Position numbers and translations under genes: made by a program. Source: Cotesia glomerata (taxonomy: Eukaryota > Arthropoda > Insecta > Hymenoptera > Braconidae). From it: a stretch of 64,000 nucleotides of DNA. The stretch lies in NCBI RefSeq assembly GCF_020080835.1, contig NC_058159.1, forward strand, positions 5,270,001 through 5,334,000, written 5' to 3'. Shown in pieces: positions 13,801-27,700 of the stretch. Numbering within the stretch: position 1 is the first letter of the stretch; every line of letters starts with the position of its first letter. The notes beneath the pieces are model-generated. The model did not search any database. It saw only the letters and a program-made list of their open reading frames with translations, and had not been told where the DNA came from.

Positions 13801-16800
13801 ACTAAGTTTTTGGAGGAGTTTTTAATAGTTACTTGGTTCTATAAATTTATTTGGTCACATTTGTCCATTAAATTATTTGTAATTGATCCTGTGATAGTAC
13901 TATTATTTTTAAAATTTATTTAAAAAGTACCCAAACTATCTATATATAGTGTAATTATAAATATAAAAAAATCATTAAGACAAAATTTTCTCATTCATAA
14001 TTCGCAAATCTCTGCAGTCGCGTAGCGACTGCAGGTTGCTAATAAATTACTAATTTATAAAATAAAATAAAATATAAATAAAGTACCTCGATATTTGTCG
14101 ACAATAGTGCGCCCATATTTGCGATAAAAATAAAGAGTACCGTGGTCCCTTCGGGCTACAGAGTTCTCAAGTTTATCACGATAAGCGCTCAACAATCTTT
14201 CGAATGGATGTCTCACTATAAGAACTTTTGTCGTGGCCAGCATCGCCTGCAGTTATAACCGCATATTTTATTTATATTGTATTTATGTTTATATTTGTTT
14301 TATGTGTGCTAAAAAAGGTGTATGGCGTTAAACAAATCGAGTGTACGGAAATGTACGAATGTAAATATAAATATCAATAGAAAAAGGTGAAATTGTGGGT
14401 GATGTAAAATAAAGTATAAAAAAGTTTGCAGAAATAAAAAATTTAATAACTTTTTCAGCCTCTGGAAAATCTAGATCTGGCATTACTTTGCGGGCAATTG
14501 AAGACATTTGTTCTTTTCCATTAGTCAATACTGATTCAGATATATTCATTAGCAGACACATATTGTGGAGCCACGTCGTACTCCCGGCTTTGTATATCGG
14601 ACAGTACGATATTTTATTTACTCTAGATAACAAAAAATGTCGATATTTAATTAAAATTTTTAAAAGCCCATTATTGATTTCGCTTTTTAATAGTTCGGGA
14701 TTGAAAGGTTTTCTAACAATGCCTCGAGAACTATTTTAAAAGTTTTTTACCACTCGGATAATTAAAGAACAATCTGACGGTCGTTTTATGCTGAATTATT
14801 TATTATCAAAGTTTATACAATAACTTTACACTGTGTGTAAATAAATATATAGAAAAATTGTTTTATAATTTAAGATTCTTTTTAATAAAGTTTGTTAGAG
14901 GATAATTATCACGTCATTTTTTATACATTTTTACTTCGATAAAAAAAAATTAACTCGATTCAAGAAATAAAATTTTCAACTAAGAATATCTTCTAGAATA
15001 TTTTTTTCAAAATTTTTCTGCTTGATTTTAGACGATAAAAGTCTTGTAAATTATTTTCTGGGTAGGTTCAAAATTTTTTTATTCAATTCTTAGGTAAAAA
15101 TTTTGAGGATATTTTAATATAATTTGTAATAATTTTAAAAATAAAATAAAAGTCTTAAAAATTAATTTTATTTCTAAAAAAAATTTTAATTTTCTCAAAT
15201 TAATTCTTCACTCGGAAAATATAAAAATAAAAATTATATAAATATTTGTCAGCTTTAAAAATAATTTTTTTTTTATTTATTTTGTAGTTTGAAAAGTATG
15301 AAAATTTTTTTAAAAAATAAATTTTCGGTCCTTTATTTTAAAATAATTAAAAATTTTATTTTTTTGATATTTTAAATCAATTTAATTTTTTTATAATTAC
15401 AGAAGAAATTTTTATTTTGAAGATAACATAAAACTTACATAGTAAAGAAATATTTTAATAATTTTTATACTCTTGAATAATTTAAACAAAAATATAAAAT
15501 CGCCCGAACAAACTAAAACTGATCAATCAATCGTTTCCACTTCGACTAAAATTATTCCAAAGAAATTAATGCACGGACATTACACAGATAGATTTATTTT
15601 CCATTTTATTATTTGTCTCCACTTTAGTTTTGCATAGAAAAAACTTAAATATTTGCGAATCTGCATAAAGAAATATTTGAAAATAAAAATTTTTTTTTTT
15701 CAATACTACAAGATGATTTTTATATCGCAAGTATGTTTTGCTGAAAAAAAGTCTGGGTAAACTTTTTCTCGCTGGCGTCACATAAGAGTTTTGAAATTCT
15801 TATCCTTCAAAGTTACTTAAAGTGTTTTTTATATAACAGTAGCATTGTTGTTTCAACAATTGCCAACTGTTAACTAATTGACTCTATTTATAAATTAATA
15901 ATCGGTACAAATCCCAAATACTGGGTACAATAGTACGCTTCGTGCTTAGTAAAATCAATGGAATCAATGGATTAGTGATTAGTGAGGTTCACTTGAGGTA
16001 CTATGCCTCAGATTACTTCCCTAATAGTGCAAGTGAACCGAAACGCCGTTGCGCATTATAGCCTATCAGTAATCGCCAATGGGGAATTTGTATTACTCTC
16101 ATCAATTATATCAATGGTTGTTACGTACTATATTGCATTGGATAAAAAATTCAATAGACTCAAGAGAAAAATTCATCAAGAAAATTATTTTTAATCAAGA
16201 TCTTTAATAAAAAAAAAATTATTGAAATAAGTAAAACTAGCATTCTTGCATTTACTATGTAACTGCCGTGACTTGTGAACTATAAATAAATAAAATTTTA
16301 CTTTGTTCAATAATGACTTCTATTAAATTACACTGTACTTTTTTAACTATTGATGTTTTTAAAGATATAAGCTCATCCCGATGTTACACTCATCAAGAGC
16401 TTTCATTTGAGTACTCACATGCATTTTGATGTATTTTTCATATGTACATTTATATAATATATATAAATATATGAAAAATTGATGTGGGTACTCGAATGAA
16501 AGGTCTCGATGAGTGTAACATCAGAATGAGCTTATATCTTTAAAAATGTCAATAGTTAACAGAATACAATGTCATTTCTTAACTATTGGCATTTTTAAAG
16601 ATACAAACTCATCCCGATATTACACTCATCAAGAGCTTTCATTTGAGTACCCACATGCATTTTGATATATTTTTCATATATACATATATGTAATATATAT
16701 AAATATATGAAAAAATTAATTTGGGTACTCAAATGAAAGGTCTCGATGAGTGTAATGCCAGGGCGAGCTAATATCTTTAAAAATGTCATTAGTTTACAAG

Positions 16801-19800
16801 ATACAATGTCATTTCTTAATTATTGACATTTTTAAAGATATAAGCTCATCCCGATATTACAATCATCAAGAGCTTTCATTTGAGTACCCACATGCATTTT
16901 CATATATTTTTCATATATTCATATATAATATATATAAATATATGAAAAAATTGATGTGGGTACTCAAATGAAAGGTCTCGATGAGTGTAACATCGGAATG
17001 AGCTTATATCTTTAAAAATGTCAATAGTTAACAGAATACAATGTCATTTCTTAACTATTGGCATTTTTAAAGATACAAACTCATCCCGATGTTACACTCA
17101 TCAAGAGCTTTCATTTGAGTACCCACATGCATTTTGATATATTTTTCATATATACATATATGTAATATATATAAATATATGAAAAAATTAATTTGGGTAC
17201 TCAAATGAAAGGTCTCGATGAGTGTAATGCCAGGGCGAGCTAATATCTTTAAAAATGTCATTAGTTTACAAGATACAATGTCATTTCTTAATTATTTACA
17301 TTTTTAAAGATATAAGCTCATCCCGATATTACAATCATCAAGAGCTTTCATTTGAGTACCCACATGCATTTTCATATATTTTTCATATATTCATATATAA
17401 TATATATATATATATATAAATATATGAAAAAATTGATGTGGGTACTCAAATGAAAGGTCTCGATGAGTGTAACATTAGGATGGGCTTATATCTTTAAAAG
17501 TGTCAATAGTTCACAAGATACAAGGTCATTTCTTAATTATAATTTTTTTAAAGAATTAAAATTTTTTGAGGATTTAGGTCAAAAAATTTATAATTTCTAT
17601 TCCACAGATCGGATAACATGTTTGATTTGATTTTGATTTTCAGTGGTTTTTTGCCATTTATTTAGATTTTGAGAGATGTCTGAGCCATATAAATTCGAGA
17701 TTTATATTCGGCGGATCGAAATACATGAGAATCATGATTGATCTAATTTTATAAAATTTTTTTTAACACAATATCTGGAATTTTTTGCTTTTTTTTGCAA
17801 TTTTTCAGGGTTTTTTGGAATTTACTTAAACTTTTAATGGCTTATGGTCTAAATAAACTTCAGATAAGTATTAAGCGGGTCGAAATACATTAAAATCATG
17901 CTTAGTTTAGGTCAAAAAAATTTTTTAAATCATTTTAAATTGCCTAAATTGTCGATTTTCGTCATTTTTTTCGGTTTTTCAAAGTTTTCTCGAAAATTTG
18001 ACGGTGTACGGGTCAAATTGACCTCAAATTCGGATTCAGTGGGTCGAAATACATAGATATATGGGTCCCGTCAAAAGTACTGACAACTTTTTTTTTTTTG
18101 TGTGCCGGTGTTATGTATCTAGAGATAGAGCATTTTCGAATGCAGCCTAAATACTTATCATCATAAATTGACTATTGATAAAAATGACATAAAACCGCGA
18201 AAAGGCACAACTTCAGGTTAAGACTTTTCCAACAATACCAAATTTAACTGTAAAAACCAATTTTATCATATAAATACACTGGCCACAAAATTTTACTTAT
18301 TCTCTTAATAATATAGATTTATTTAAGAGAAAAAAAATTTTTTAGGTCAAGAATGTTTTTTTCTCTTGAATCAAATTAATTTTGTAAATTATTAAAATTC
18401 TCTGATTTTTAATTAAAAACAAGCTTTACAAACTTCATTATAAATCTGTATAAATAAAAGTTACTCTGATATATATTTGAGATGAAAAAAAAGTCATGGT
18501 ATTTGGCTGCATTCACTAAAACTTCTAACGGAATTATATTATTCTTATTCTATATTGAAAAAAAAGGAAAAAAATTAAATTATAGAAGAGGGTCGTGTAA
18601 AGTGGTAGCTTATAAAATTCCCTGTGAACATTTTATTTATAAAAACTTCTCGGTGTAGCTAATATTAAAATAATAAACCGTAAATTTGAAATTTTTCATC
18701 TCTATATTTTCATTTCAGCGAAAATTTATTTTTGTTATTTTTCCGATTGGTAATTCATACATTTTTTTGGGCTCGACTTTTTTTAAAATAAGTTAAAAAA
18801 ATACTTAAAAGTACAAACGAGTGGAATGACCTACATCAAATTATTTAGAGCGAAAGTAACTTTTAAAACATTTTAATTAAATTTATTAACTGGGCACTGT
18901 TAAATAAATTCGTTAGACAATAAATTTATTTGTTTTTATTTCTTCATCGACTTTTAGCGTCTTTCGGTATCATTTACATGCTTATAAATTTTATATAGTT
19001 TAATTTTTTTATATTATTTAAATGTTCAGCAACAAAACGAAAGTAGATAAATAAAAAAGAAATTACGTGTAATTTATCTTTAGAAAGAAATTCTGAACTT
19101 TGTTTTATTGCTTCTTTTGTTTACTGTGCTATAAAATTTCTACCATAAAACTTTTCGTTTAAAATTTTTTAACACCTTAAATATCCAAAAAGTTATTTTA
19201 TTTTTTATATTAATAATTTTTTTTATTGAGTAAAAAAATTTTTAAATTTCATCTAAAATTATAATAAATTTTTAAAAAATAATTAATTACTTACTGATCA
19301 ATAAAAAATACCGAGTACTGTAAAGTAGGCGGGTATTTAAATATTTTATTAATTTGATAATCATCATTTTTATAATTTCCTAAATTATAAATTTTGCAAA
19401 CATTAATCACTTTAAAAATTCTTTTTCTATTTTCTTCTTCAAGAATCATCTGAAAATTATAAAAATTTTATTATTTAAAATTTTAATTAATAATATTTAA
19501 TAAAACAATTACCATTTTTTGATCACTAATTTTTTTGACAGCTGAATATCTTTCACTTCTTTTTGGGTACTCAGTAACCGGTAAATTTTTAATCAAAGTT
19601 AATATTAAAACGAAAACTAACATAAAAATAATAGGACAAATATAACGGAATTTTTTAATCATAATTTGAATAATAATAATTATTTGAATAACTTAAAGCA
19701 TAAACAAACGTTTTAATTAAACGAATTTAATTAATAAAAGTACAATATTATTTTAAGAAATGAAAACTAAATTCTCGGCTGAACAACTCCCTGCAAACGA

Positions 19801-22800
19801 CTGACAATGAGAAGTTCACCTTGAAAGAGCAATGATCTCCGCATACTAATCAACAAAACGTTTCATCTTAATATATTCTATATGCAAAGAATAATTATTC
19901 AAATAATACTTTTTAAAAGTTATTTCATTTTATAACTTATCATTTTTCTTAATTGTTTTGACAAATTTATAATTGCTAAAAATAAAAAAAAGTCTAAAAA
20001 ATATTCATTAAAAAGTCCTTGAAAAGTCAATTTTGTAACTATACTTGAAAATGGCGTTTATTAAGTTAAAAAAGCAGTTTTTTTAGTAGATTAGTATAGA
20101 AATCTAACTATTGCATTGATCCTCATATATTTATACATATATATATAGATATAACCGGCCTTGTCTCTTCGCTAACTGCTGCAATTCTGTACACAGAAAA
20201 AAATTTTATTTGAATTAAGTAAATAATTGTTCGATTAGTTTAGAAATGACAGCAATTCAAAAATTTTCAAAAATCGTAAAAATTTTCACTTCTACTGTTT
20301 TTCCGCGCGATAACAATTGAACGCAATACCCTATCACATTCCTCTAAATTGCATCTGAAACCTTGATAAACAAGCTTCAATGCGCTTGCTCATTTTTTTT
20401 CCTAAATTAAATAATTTAGGAATGGCAACAATTTGAAAGTTTTCAAAAATCTCAAAAATCATCACTTTTACTTTTTTTTTTCGCGCAATAAAAACTAAAC
20501 GTAATATCCTATTATATTTCTGTGAATTGCATCTAAAAGCTCATGAAATAAACTTCAATTTGCACACTTACTTTTTTTTCTTAATTAAATACACGGATGA
20601 AAACTGAAAAAATTACAGTTTCAGATTGTAATCCTATAATCCTATAATAAAATTGAGATGAAATGTATGTGGCATCAAACTATTCGTAACGTGATTGGTT
20701 GAATATATCATAAGCATGAAAATATATGCAAATGCTACAGTCAGGCGCGCGCTTGCGCGCCTAAATTCAAATTGTAATCCTATAATAAAATTGAGATGAA
20801 ATGTATGTGAAACCAATTTATTCGTGATGTGATTGGTTGAAAATATTTATTCTCATTCTGATTGGTTGAAAGTGAATATAATATACATAAACTACACATA
20901 AATATATCATGACCATAAATATGAGGCGCGCGCTTGCGCGCGCAAATTTGAATTCTAGTTATTACAGATTTTATAAGAATTACATTGTAGAATGTAATAT
21001 TTACATTGAAAGCTCTGAAAATTAAATTTAAAAATTGTATTTAGAAAAATGTTATTTCGAACTGTAATTTTTCTAGTTTTGATTACGACGGGACCGATTT
21101 TACATTTTATACTGTAATTATTCCTGTTTTCTTTTTTCCGTGTAGTATATAGATCAGCAATTTGAATTCTTTAAAATATTAAAAAATCGGTACTTTTATT
21201 GTTTGTATGCAAAATAATTATTGAATGCGATAACTTGTAACATTTTTTTGGATTGCATCTAAATGCTTGATAAATGAGTTCTAATTTGCATATTTATCCA
21301 TCGGTCTAGGCCAAAAATTACCTACTCTCTCTATCTATCTAATGATATTTTACTTTTCCATTCGTTTTATAGTAGACTAGCTGTTACCCGCCCGCTTCGC
21401 TGGGCGCTTTATAGAATTGCATTTTTAGATCTAGACTTGAAATTTAATTATCGTATTGTTTTGACTTGCACAGATTCCAAATGAGTATTGAAAGTTTCAG
21501 TTAATGTCATTGCAAGTCTCATAAGTAAAGTTGAAGTCTGTCTAGCTTCAAGTGCGAAGAATTTTTTTGTCATTTAAAATTTTCTCAGCGACATCAATTT
21601 TTCATAGAAAATAAACTTAACATGTTTTTTACATACCCAGTGTTTGGAAAATGCATTCATTTTAATCAGTAACATTCCCTCGATCCCGTAATAAGAATAA
21701 TTTATAAGTTATGTAATCAGCAAAAATAACATGTATGTAAAATTCTAAGTTCGTTGACCGAATTATTACATATAATGTTAAGTTTTGGAAACCTTACAAT
21801 GACTTTTTTCCCGCTGGTAAAGAGACGTTTGTTGCAAGGAAATTTTTAGCAAATGTTATTGAAACTCAATAGACAGGGTCTAAATTTTATGTTTCAAAAA
21901 GTCCTAGTTGATAAACAACAACATTTTCAGTAGATTTCATAGATATCTAACTATTTTAATTCTTGAAACCAATTTTACCATAACCAAACATACGATCAGC
22001 ATATAAATATAAATTTTCAACACTTAGTTCACCAGACATAATTAGCTTCTTTCTTTAACTTTTTTTTTAAATGACGTGAAATCAATCAAATATTAAGGTT
22101 ATGTAATAAAAACAAAAGAAAATCGTATTAAAAACAAATGAATGAAAAATGAGTCTTTTGTTTTTATTAGCGGGAAAAAATGTATATAAAAATTAATCGT
22201 AAAAAAAATGAGAAAGGGTTGATAAAATCCAAAAATAAGTAGCCTATAACCATATATGAAAAATTCTGCGTCGAAAGGTAGCAGTCCCATCCCGATAGCT
22301 TCAGTAGTTTTGACGTCAACTTTTATCAAAGGAACCCTACTTCGTTATATATGTATATTTTCGACCCACGCATTCGCCCACGCGTAGGTATATATAGAAC
22401 TAAATTCTCAAAAAAGTAACGTAATAATAGTATATTACATACCTAGGCCAGTAAAATAAGAAAAGTCTCAGATCACATGTAATTGTTGGCCGAGGCGAAG
22501 CCGAGGTTGACAAACATGTGATCTGAGGCTTTCTTATTTACTGGCCAAGGTGTGTATACTATTTTTCTGCTCGACGTAGCCGGAATGTGGCAACTTTGTT
22601 TAGCGCAGCGGCCAGAAAGTTGCCACTTTCCGCCTGGAGGGCAGAAAAATTATTTTCTCATCTCCGGGCGGAAAGCGTCAATTTTCCTCCCGCTGCGCTA
22701 AACGAAAATGCCGCTTTCCGCCTCCGTCGAGGAGAAAAATAGTATACACACCACGGGCAGTAAATAAGAAAGCCTCAGATCACATGTTTGTTGACCTCGG

Positions 22801-24735
22801 CTTCGCCTCGGCCAACAATTACATGTGATCTGAGACATTTCTTACTTTACTTCCCTAGGTGTGTAATATACTATTCCTTTTATGCCGATAAAAAAGACAA
22901 ATAAATTGAAGAAAAATGCTCGTCTTTTGTTTTTATCGGCGGGAAAAACGTTTATTAAAGATAAATAGAAATAAAATGGTGAAGGATTGATGGAATTCGA
23001 AAAATAAGTAGCCTATAACCATCTACAATTCATTCCGCATCGAATGGTCCTAGTCCCATGTCAATACGTTCAGTAGTTTTTGCGTGATTGACGGTCTACG
23101 AAACCCACTTTCATTATATATGTATAGATAATTGTTCCATTAATAATTTGGAAATTATTTTAGTCATAATGAAATTGTAGTGTCTATTGATTACTTCAGA
23201 TGTACACTATTTATTCAGGCATTTGAACGATTTACCTGGAGTACGTAATTGTATTTTTTTTGTATACGATCCTAGTGGTTGTTTTTTTATTCATTATGAA
23301 ATTTACTTTCATTTCGGCTGCCGAATGGCCTTTTGTCAATTTTTATATTAAATCATGGATCTTTAAATCGCAAAAAAATAAAAAAGAAATTTAATACATT
23401 TATAAATGTAAACGTAAATGTAGATGTCGAGACATAGAGTACGCCCTATGCAAATTTATTTTTTCTTTCTTCACCTGCAACTGACCCCATTTCTGTTTTT
23501 TGTCGCGTGAAGATAAAATCGGGTAGGCGTATAAAGTATAAGATCAATATTAACGATTAAAAAAACTAACTCAAAATTTTCTTCAAGCTTTTATAAAAAA
23601 AAAAAAATTTTTTTTTAAATGCAAATCTCAAAAATGAATTATATGAACATAAAATATTAGCAATTTAAATTTAATTTTTTTAAATGAAATAATTATAATA
23701 ACAATAATAGTAATTATATTAATAATGAGGCACGTGTTGCGTGTTACTAAGAACTGTTATTCCTTATATACCTAGTGCAATATGCAAATTCATAGTAGTT
23801 ACATTATCGCAATAATTCAGCCCAACCGAGCCAGAGAGTCAGAGGTTAGTCATAGAGAGTCTTATCAGATCAGAGATTGTACTCCCCTGAGAAAATTCAA
23901 ATATACAATGCTAGACCTCTGCCAAAACGTGGATATTTTTTTTAACTCTCCGTGTTTTCATTTCCGTTCAAAATTAACGCATTTAATATAATTTAATTTA
24001 TATTCATTATCTTATTGAAAATTGTTAATTATCGCTGCCTAAATGCTCGTGATAATAATTGGGTTTAATTATTTAGAAACTAGTTCAATTTACAGTAATT
24101 AGTGCGTTCATTTTTGAATCGTGAGGTTACACATGCGATTGCTTTTTTATTTTTAAAAAATAATATTGCTTTAAGATTTAAGAGCGAAGGCTAAGCTTTG
24201 ATTACTCTTGAATGTCTTAAAATCGATTTTGTTATTTTTATAATGCATTTATGATGTATAAAGCGCAGTGTCCTAAAAAACTGTAATTAAGGAAGTAATT
24301 TTCAAAAGGGTATCTTCTCATATTTTAAAAGAGCAGTTTTTTGAACTTTTAAATATTAATTACTTCTAGAATTATAAAGATTTCTGAATGAAAATCAAAT
24401 TGTAGTTTCATAATCGATAGCACTTCATAGCTAAATTAAAAAAGTTCAATAAGAATATTTATAATAACAATGGAGGTTTTACTTGTATCACTGGAGAGTG
24501 TTTTACAAGGGAGGGTGGAGAATTATTATGACTTCCCTTGTTTTTTCACACTTTTTATTTTTTTCCGAATTATAATTTCACCTTTTCCATTATTATTATT
24601 AACTTACCGCTAAGAAAATTGAAAATTTTCAAAAATCGGGAAGTTATTGTTTTCACCCCGTTTTTCGAAAATCGAGTTTTCATCAGATCTCGACGTTTTG
24701 AGGTCCTAGGAAGCTTCTCTGACTATTCCCGCGAT

Positions 24736-24789
<54 letters not shown>

Positions 24790-27700
24790 CATGTATGTAA
24801 ACCTCTCATAACTTTTGAACGGCTTGACCGATTTGATCGCGGTTGGCGCCATTCGAAAGGGTTTGACTAAACTTAGATTTTGAATACAAGTTAGACTGAT
24901 TTGGACCGATAGATTTTGAGAAATCTTAAAAAAACTGCGAAAAAAAATTTTTTCAAATGTGGTTTTTTTTTAATAACTTTCAAACGGCTTGACCGATCAA
25001 TTCCAAAAACTAATCAGCTCTTAATATCGAAAAACCACATCGATCGCCACCAAGCCGGTCAAAATCGGTTGATTCGTTCGTGAGATCGTTGACGAAAGAA
25101 ATCGAAAAAAAGTGTTTTTTTCGAATTACACCAAAATTTTTGGTCTGATCAATTTGTTTTTAAAAATATATCATAGAATTTGAAAAACTGCGTCGAATGC
25201 TGCTAACCACGTGAAAATCGGTCCATTCATTCAAAATTGCGGTTTGAAAATTCAAAAAATAGTGTTTTATTAAACATTCATCAGACTTTTGAGCTCGGAG
25301 AGCTCAAAAATACACGAAAATTATTTTTTTGAGCTCGAAGAGCTCAAAAACGTAATAAGTGCAATTTTGAGCACTTACTTACGAAAGTAGCGGGAAGTTA
25401 CAGGGATGGCCTTCAGGGTCAACCGTTTTCCTAATTTTTTTTTTGTCACTACCTTCTTCGTCCTCACCCCCCTGCATGTCGAGATTTTTCGTGCCCGACA
25501 CACATACAAGGAATATTTATAATTGAAGATAACTAGTTTTTTGTCTCGGTTAATCAAAAATAAAAAGATATCCTTCTGAAACTCAACTCCTCAATTGGAA
25601 AATTAGAAAAAAATTTTTTTTAGTTTTTTAATTAATGTTATTAGGTAAAATTAGTAAAATTTGAGTTTTTTTTTTAGTAAAGATTTAATAAAATTTTTAT
25701 AACAGTCGATTTATCGGTTGTATTTTTAAAAAATGGCGGTAGTTGTATAACTACTGTTACTGTACTTGAAATTGGAGTTTTTTTAATTATAAAAGCCGCG
25801 TTTTTTTTTTTTTAACTATAGTTTCGAGGGATAAAATTTACATACATCGTACAAAAAACGCAAAATTTTTAATAGTTTTGTTTAGAGAACTAGAAAAGAA
25901 TTTTTTGTAAATTTATTCATCAATATCATCATGTAAAATTTTAGTTTTTAACTAAATATTGTATTAAATTTTAATATGATTGGCTTAATTCATCGCTAAT
26001 TTTTAAAAAGTTCCAAAAAAAAGGCGATAGAGACTATCTATACTTAAAAATGAAGTTTTTTAAGTAAAAAATTCGGGAATTTATGAAAAAATATTCTTAA
26101 GAAGCAATTTGATAATTAAAACTCTAAATAATTATATAATTTATAGAATAAAAAATACTAATCGAAAATGAATGAATTATAACAAAGAAATACTATTTTA
26201 CCGAAGATATATTACCGGGTAGATTTTTTTATTGTCTGAGAAAAATCCTCGGGTTAATTTAAAACTCTAACTAATTTATAGTTTTATAAATGTAAATTAA
26301 ACCCCGAGAAGCACTAAGCTGAGTACCAAGGTACTAAGTACTGAGTAAAATTGAAGCAATTGGAGGTAAAAAAATAAAAAATTTATTCAACTGCTCCAGG
26401 AGGACTGGAGAGCCCGAGTTCGCGGGTTTGAGAGAGTCGCTTCAGCTTTGAGGAGCCCCTCGGCATTGATTGCGATTGAGCCGAGACTAGGGTCACTATT
26501 GCACGCGGTCCTGGGGTGCGAGAGGAGTTGTCGAGTGGCTGCTGCTGGAATGGCTGTTGCCAGAGTGAGTAAACACTTTTTTGAATTATTTTTATTGGGT
26601 TCCAGCCGAGGACATGATGAGAGAGTTAACTAGACTAAACTAGAGCAGACTTGAGTAATCATGGTGATTTATTATTAAATGGGAATGTATTTAAGGTCGT
26701 GGTTTTCGGCGTAAGTGAAGAAGCTCTTAAACGATGGTTGCCGCAAGTAGCTTGGGGTTTAACGCGCCAAGGGGGCCCTAATGCTGCTCAAATTGCGAGA
26801 ATTGCCATGAGAAAGCTTAGTCCAGCACTCTTCCTGGAACAATTACTCCAGCCCCACTGTATTGACGCGAGGAATGCTAAGGTGAGTTTACGCTCTACTT
26901 TCTTTTCCTCTTCAGTTAATAATGCAACGCTAATGCTCTCCAGTTTCTACTTGCGTTTATATAAATTATTTAGCTAAGCAAGTTTCGAAAATTAAAGGAT
27001 TGCATTTCTTCTTTTTTCCGGGCTTAAGTAATAGTTATTTATTTTTATGGCTGGTTAAAAAAGCTTTTGGCTTTGAATTTTTATGATATTAATATTCATA
27101 AAAATTATTTTTAGTTAGTAAAGTACCTCTATGCACCTACTTTATATAATAATTACATGTTAGTTTAGTTTATTATTTAATTATGCCAAAGCCTACGCCA
27201 ATTGGCAATCAGAGAATATACATAAAATTTTATAATTATATATTGTGCAACTTTAAATCTATATTTATATGTTACAAAAAAAAATTAGATAAAGATATTT
27301 AAGGTAAATATTTTTAATAGGAAGATAAAAATAATTATTTGTTTAATAATTTTTAAAATAAAATTTCAATAAAATTTTTTTTTAATTAAAATTTAATTTT
27401 ATAAATTTTTAATTACTTAGAAATATTAAATTTATAGAGTAATAAAATTTTACTTATTTCTTAGTTATTTCTAATGAGTTCAATTTTATAAACTGGGTTA
27501 AAATTAACCAATTAAAAAAAAAAATTAAAATTATATTATTTTTCTCTTTCGAGGGCACGTAATAATTATTTCATATAAAATTAGCCATAAAAATTAATTG
27601 AGAACAAAATTACTTCTACTTCTTTTTTTTATAAGAAAAATTTTTTAATAATTCTTTTGATTAAAATATATAAGTAGTTTTATTTCTTCTTATAGATAAT

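Larger units (their letters stand above)
16237..18317 (-). mobile_element. Helitron-like element form B with hairpin satellite array
   Basis: On the - strand it starts A|TCTATATTATTAAGAGAATAAG (5' T at 18317) and ends in CTAG|T (16240-16237) after a stem related to CAGTTACATAGTAAATG. Its middle holds five repeats of about 236 bp (16338-17515), each an inverted repeat with arms of about 73 bp (GCTCATCCCGATGTTACACT, TTTCATTTGAGTACCCACAT) around an AT-rich loop. Next comes a degenerate tandem of about 165 bp marked by GGGTCGAAATACAT (17711, 17876, 18040). Identical 64-codon frames in two repeats are by-products. Confidence 0.72.

Noticed and set aside
16595..17261. Two identical 64-codon - strand frames (16595-16789 and 17067-17261)
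   Set aside because: They lie in copies of the palindromic satellite repeat; identity comes from the repeat, and the composition is that of AT-rich noncoding DNA.
16338..17515. CRISPR-like array of regular repeats
   Set aside because: The units are 236-bp inverted repeats with no unique spacers, in a eukaryotic genome.
24538..24870. 110-codon + frame with a Cys-Val run, and the similar one at 46481-46699
   Set aside because: Produced by the GT microsatellites inside a repeat family.
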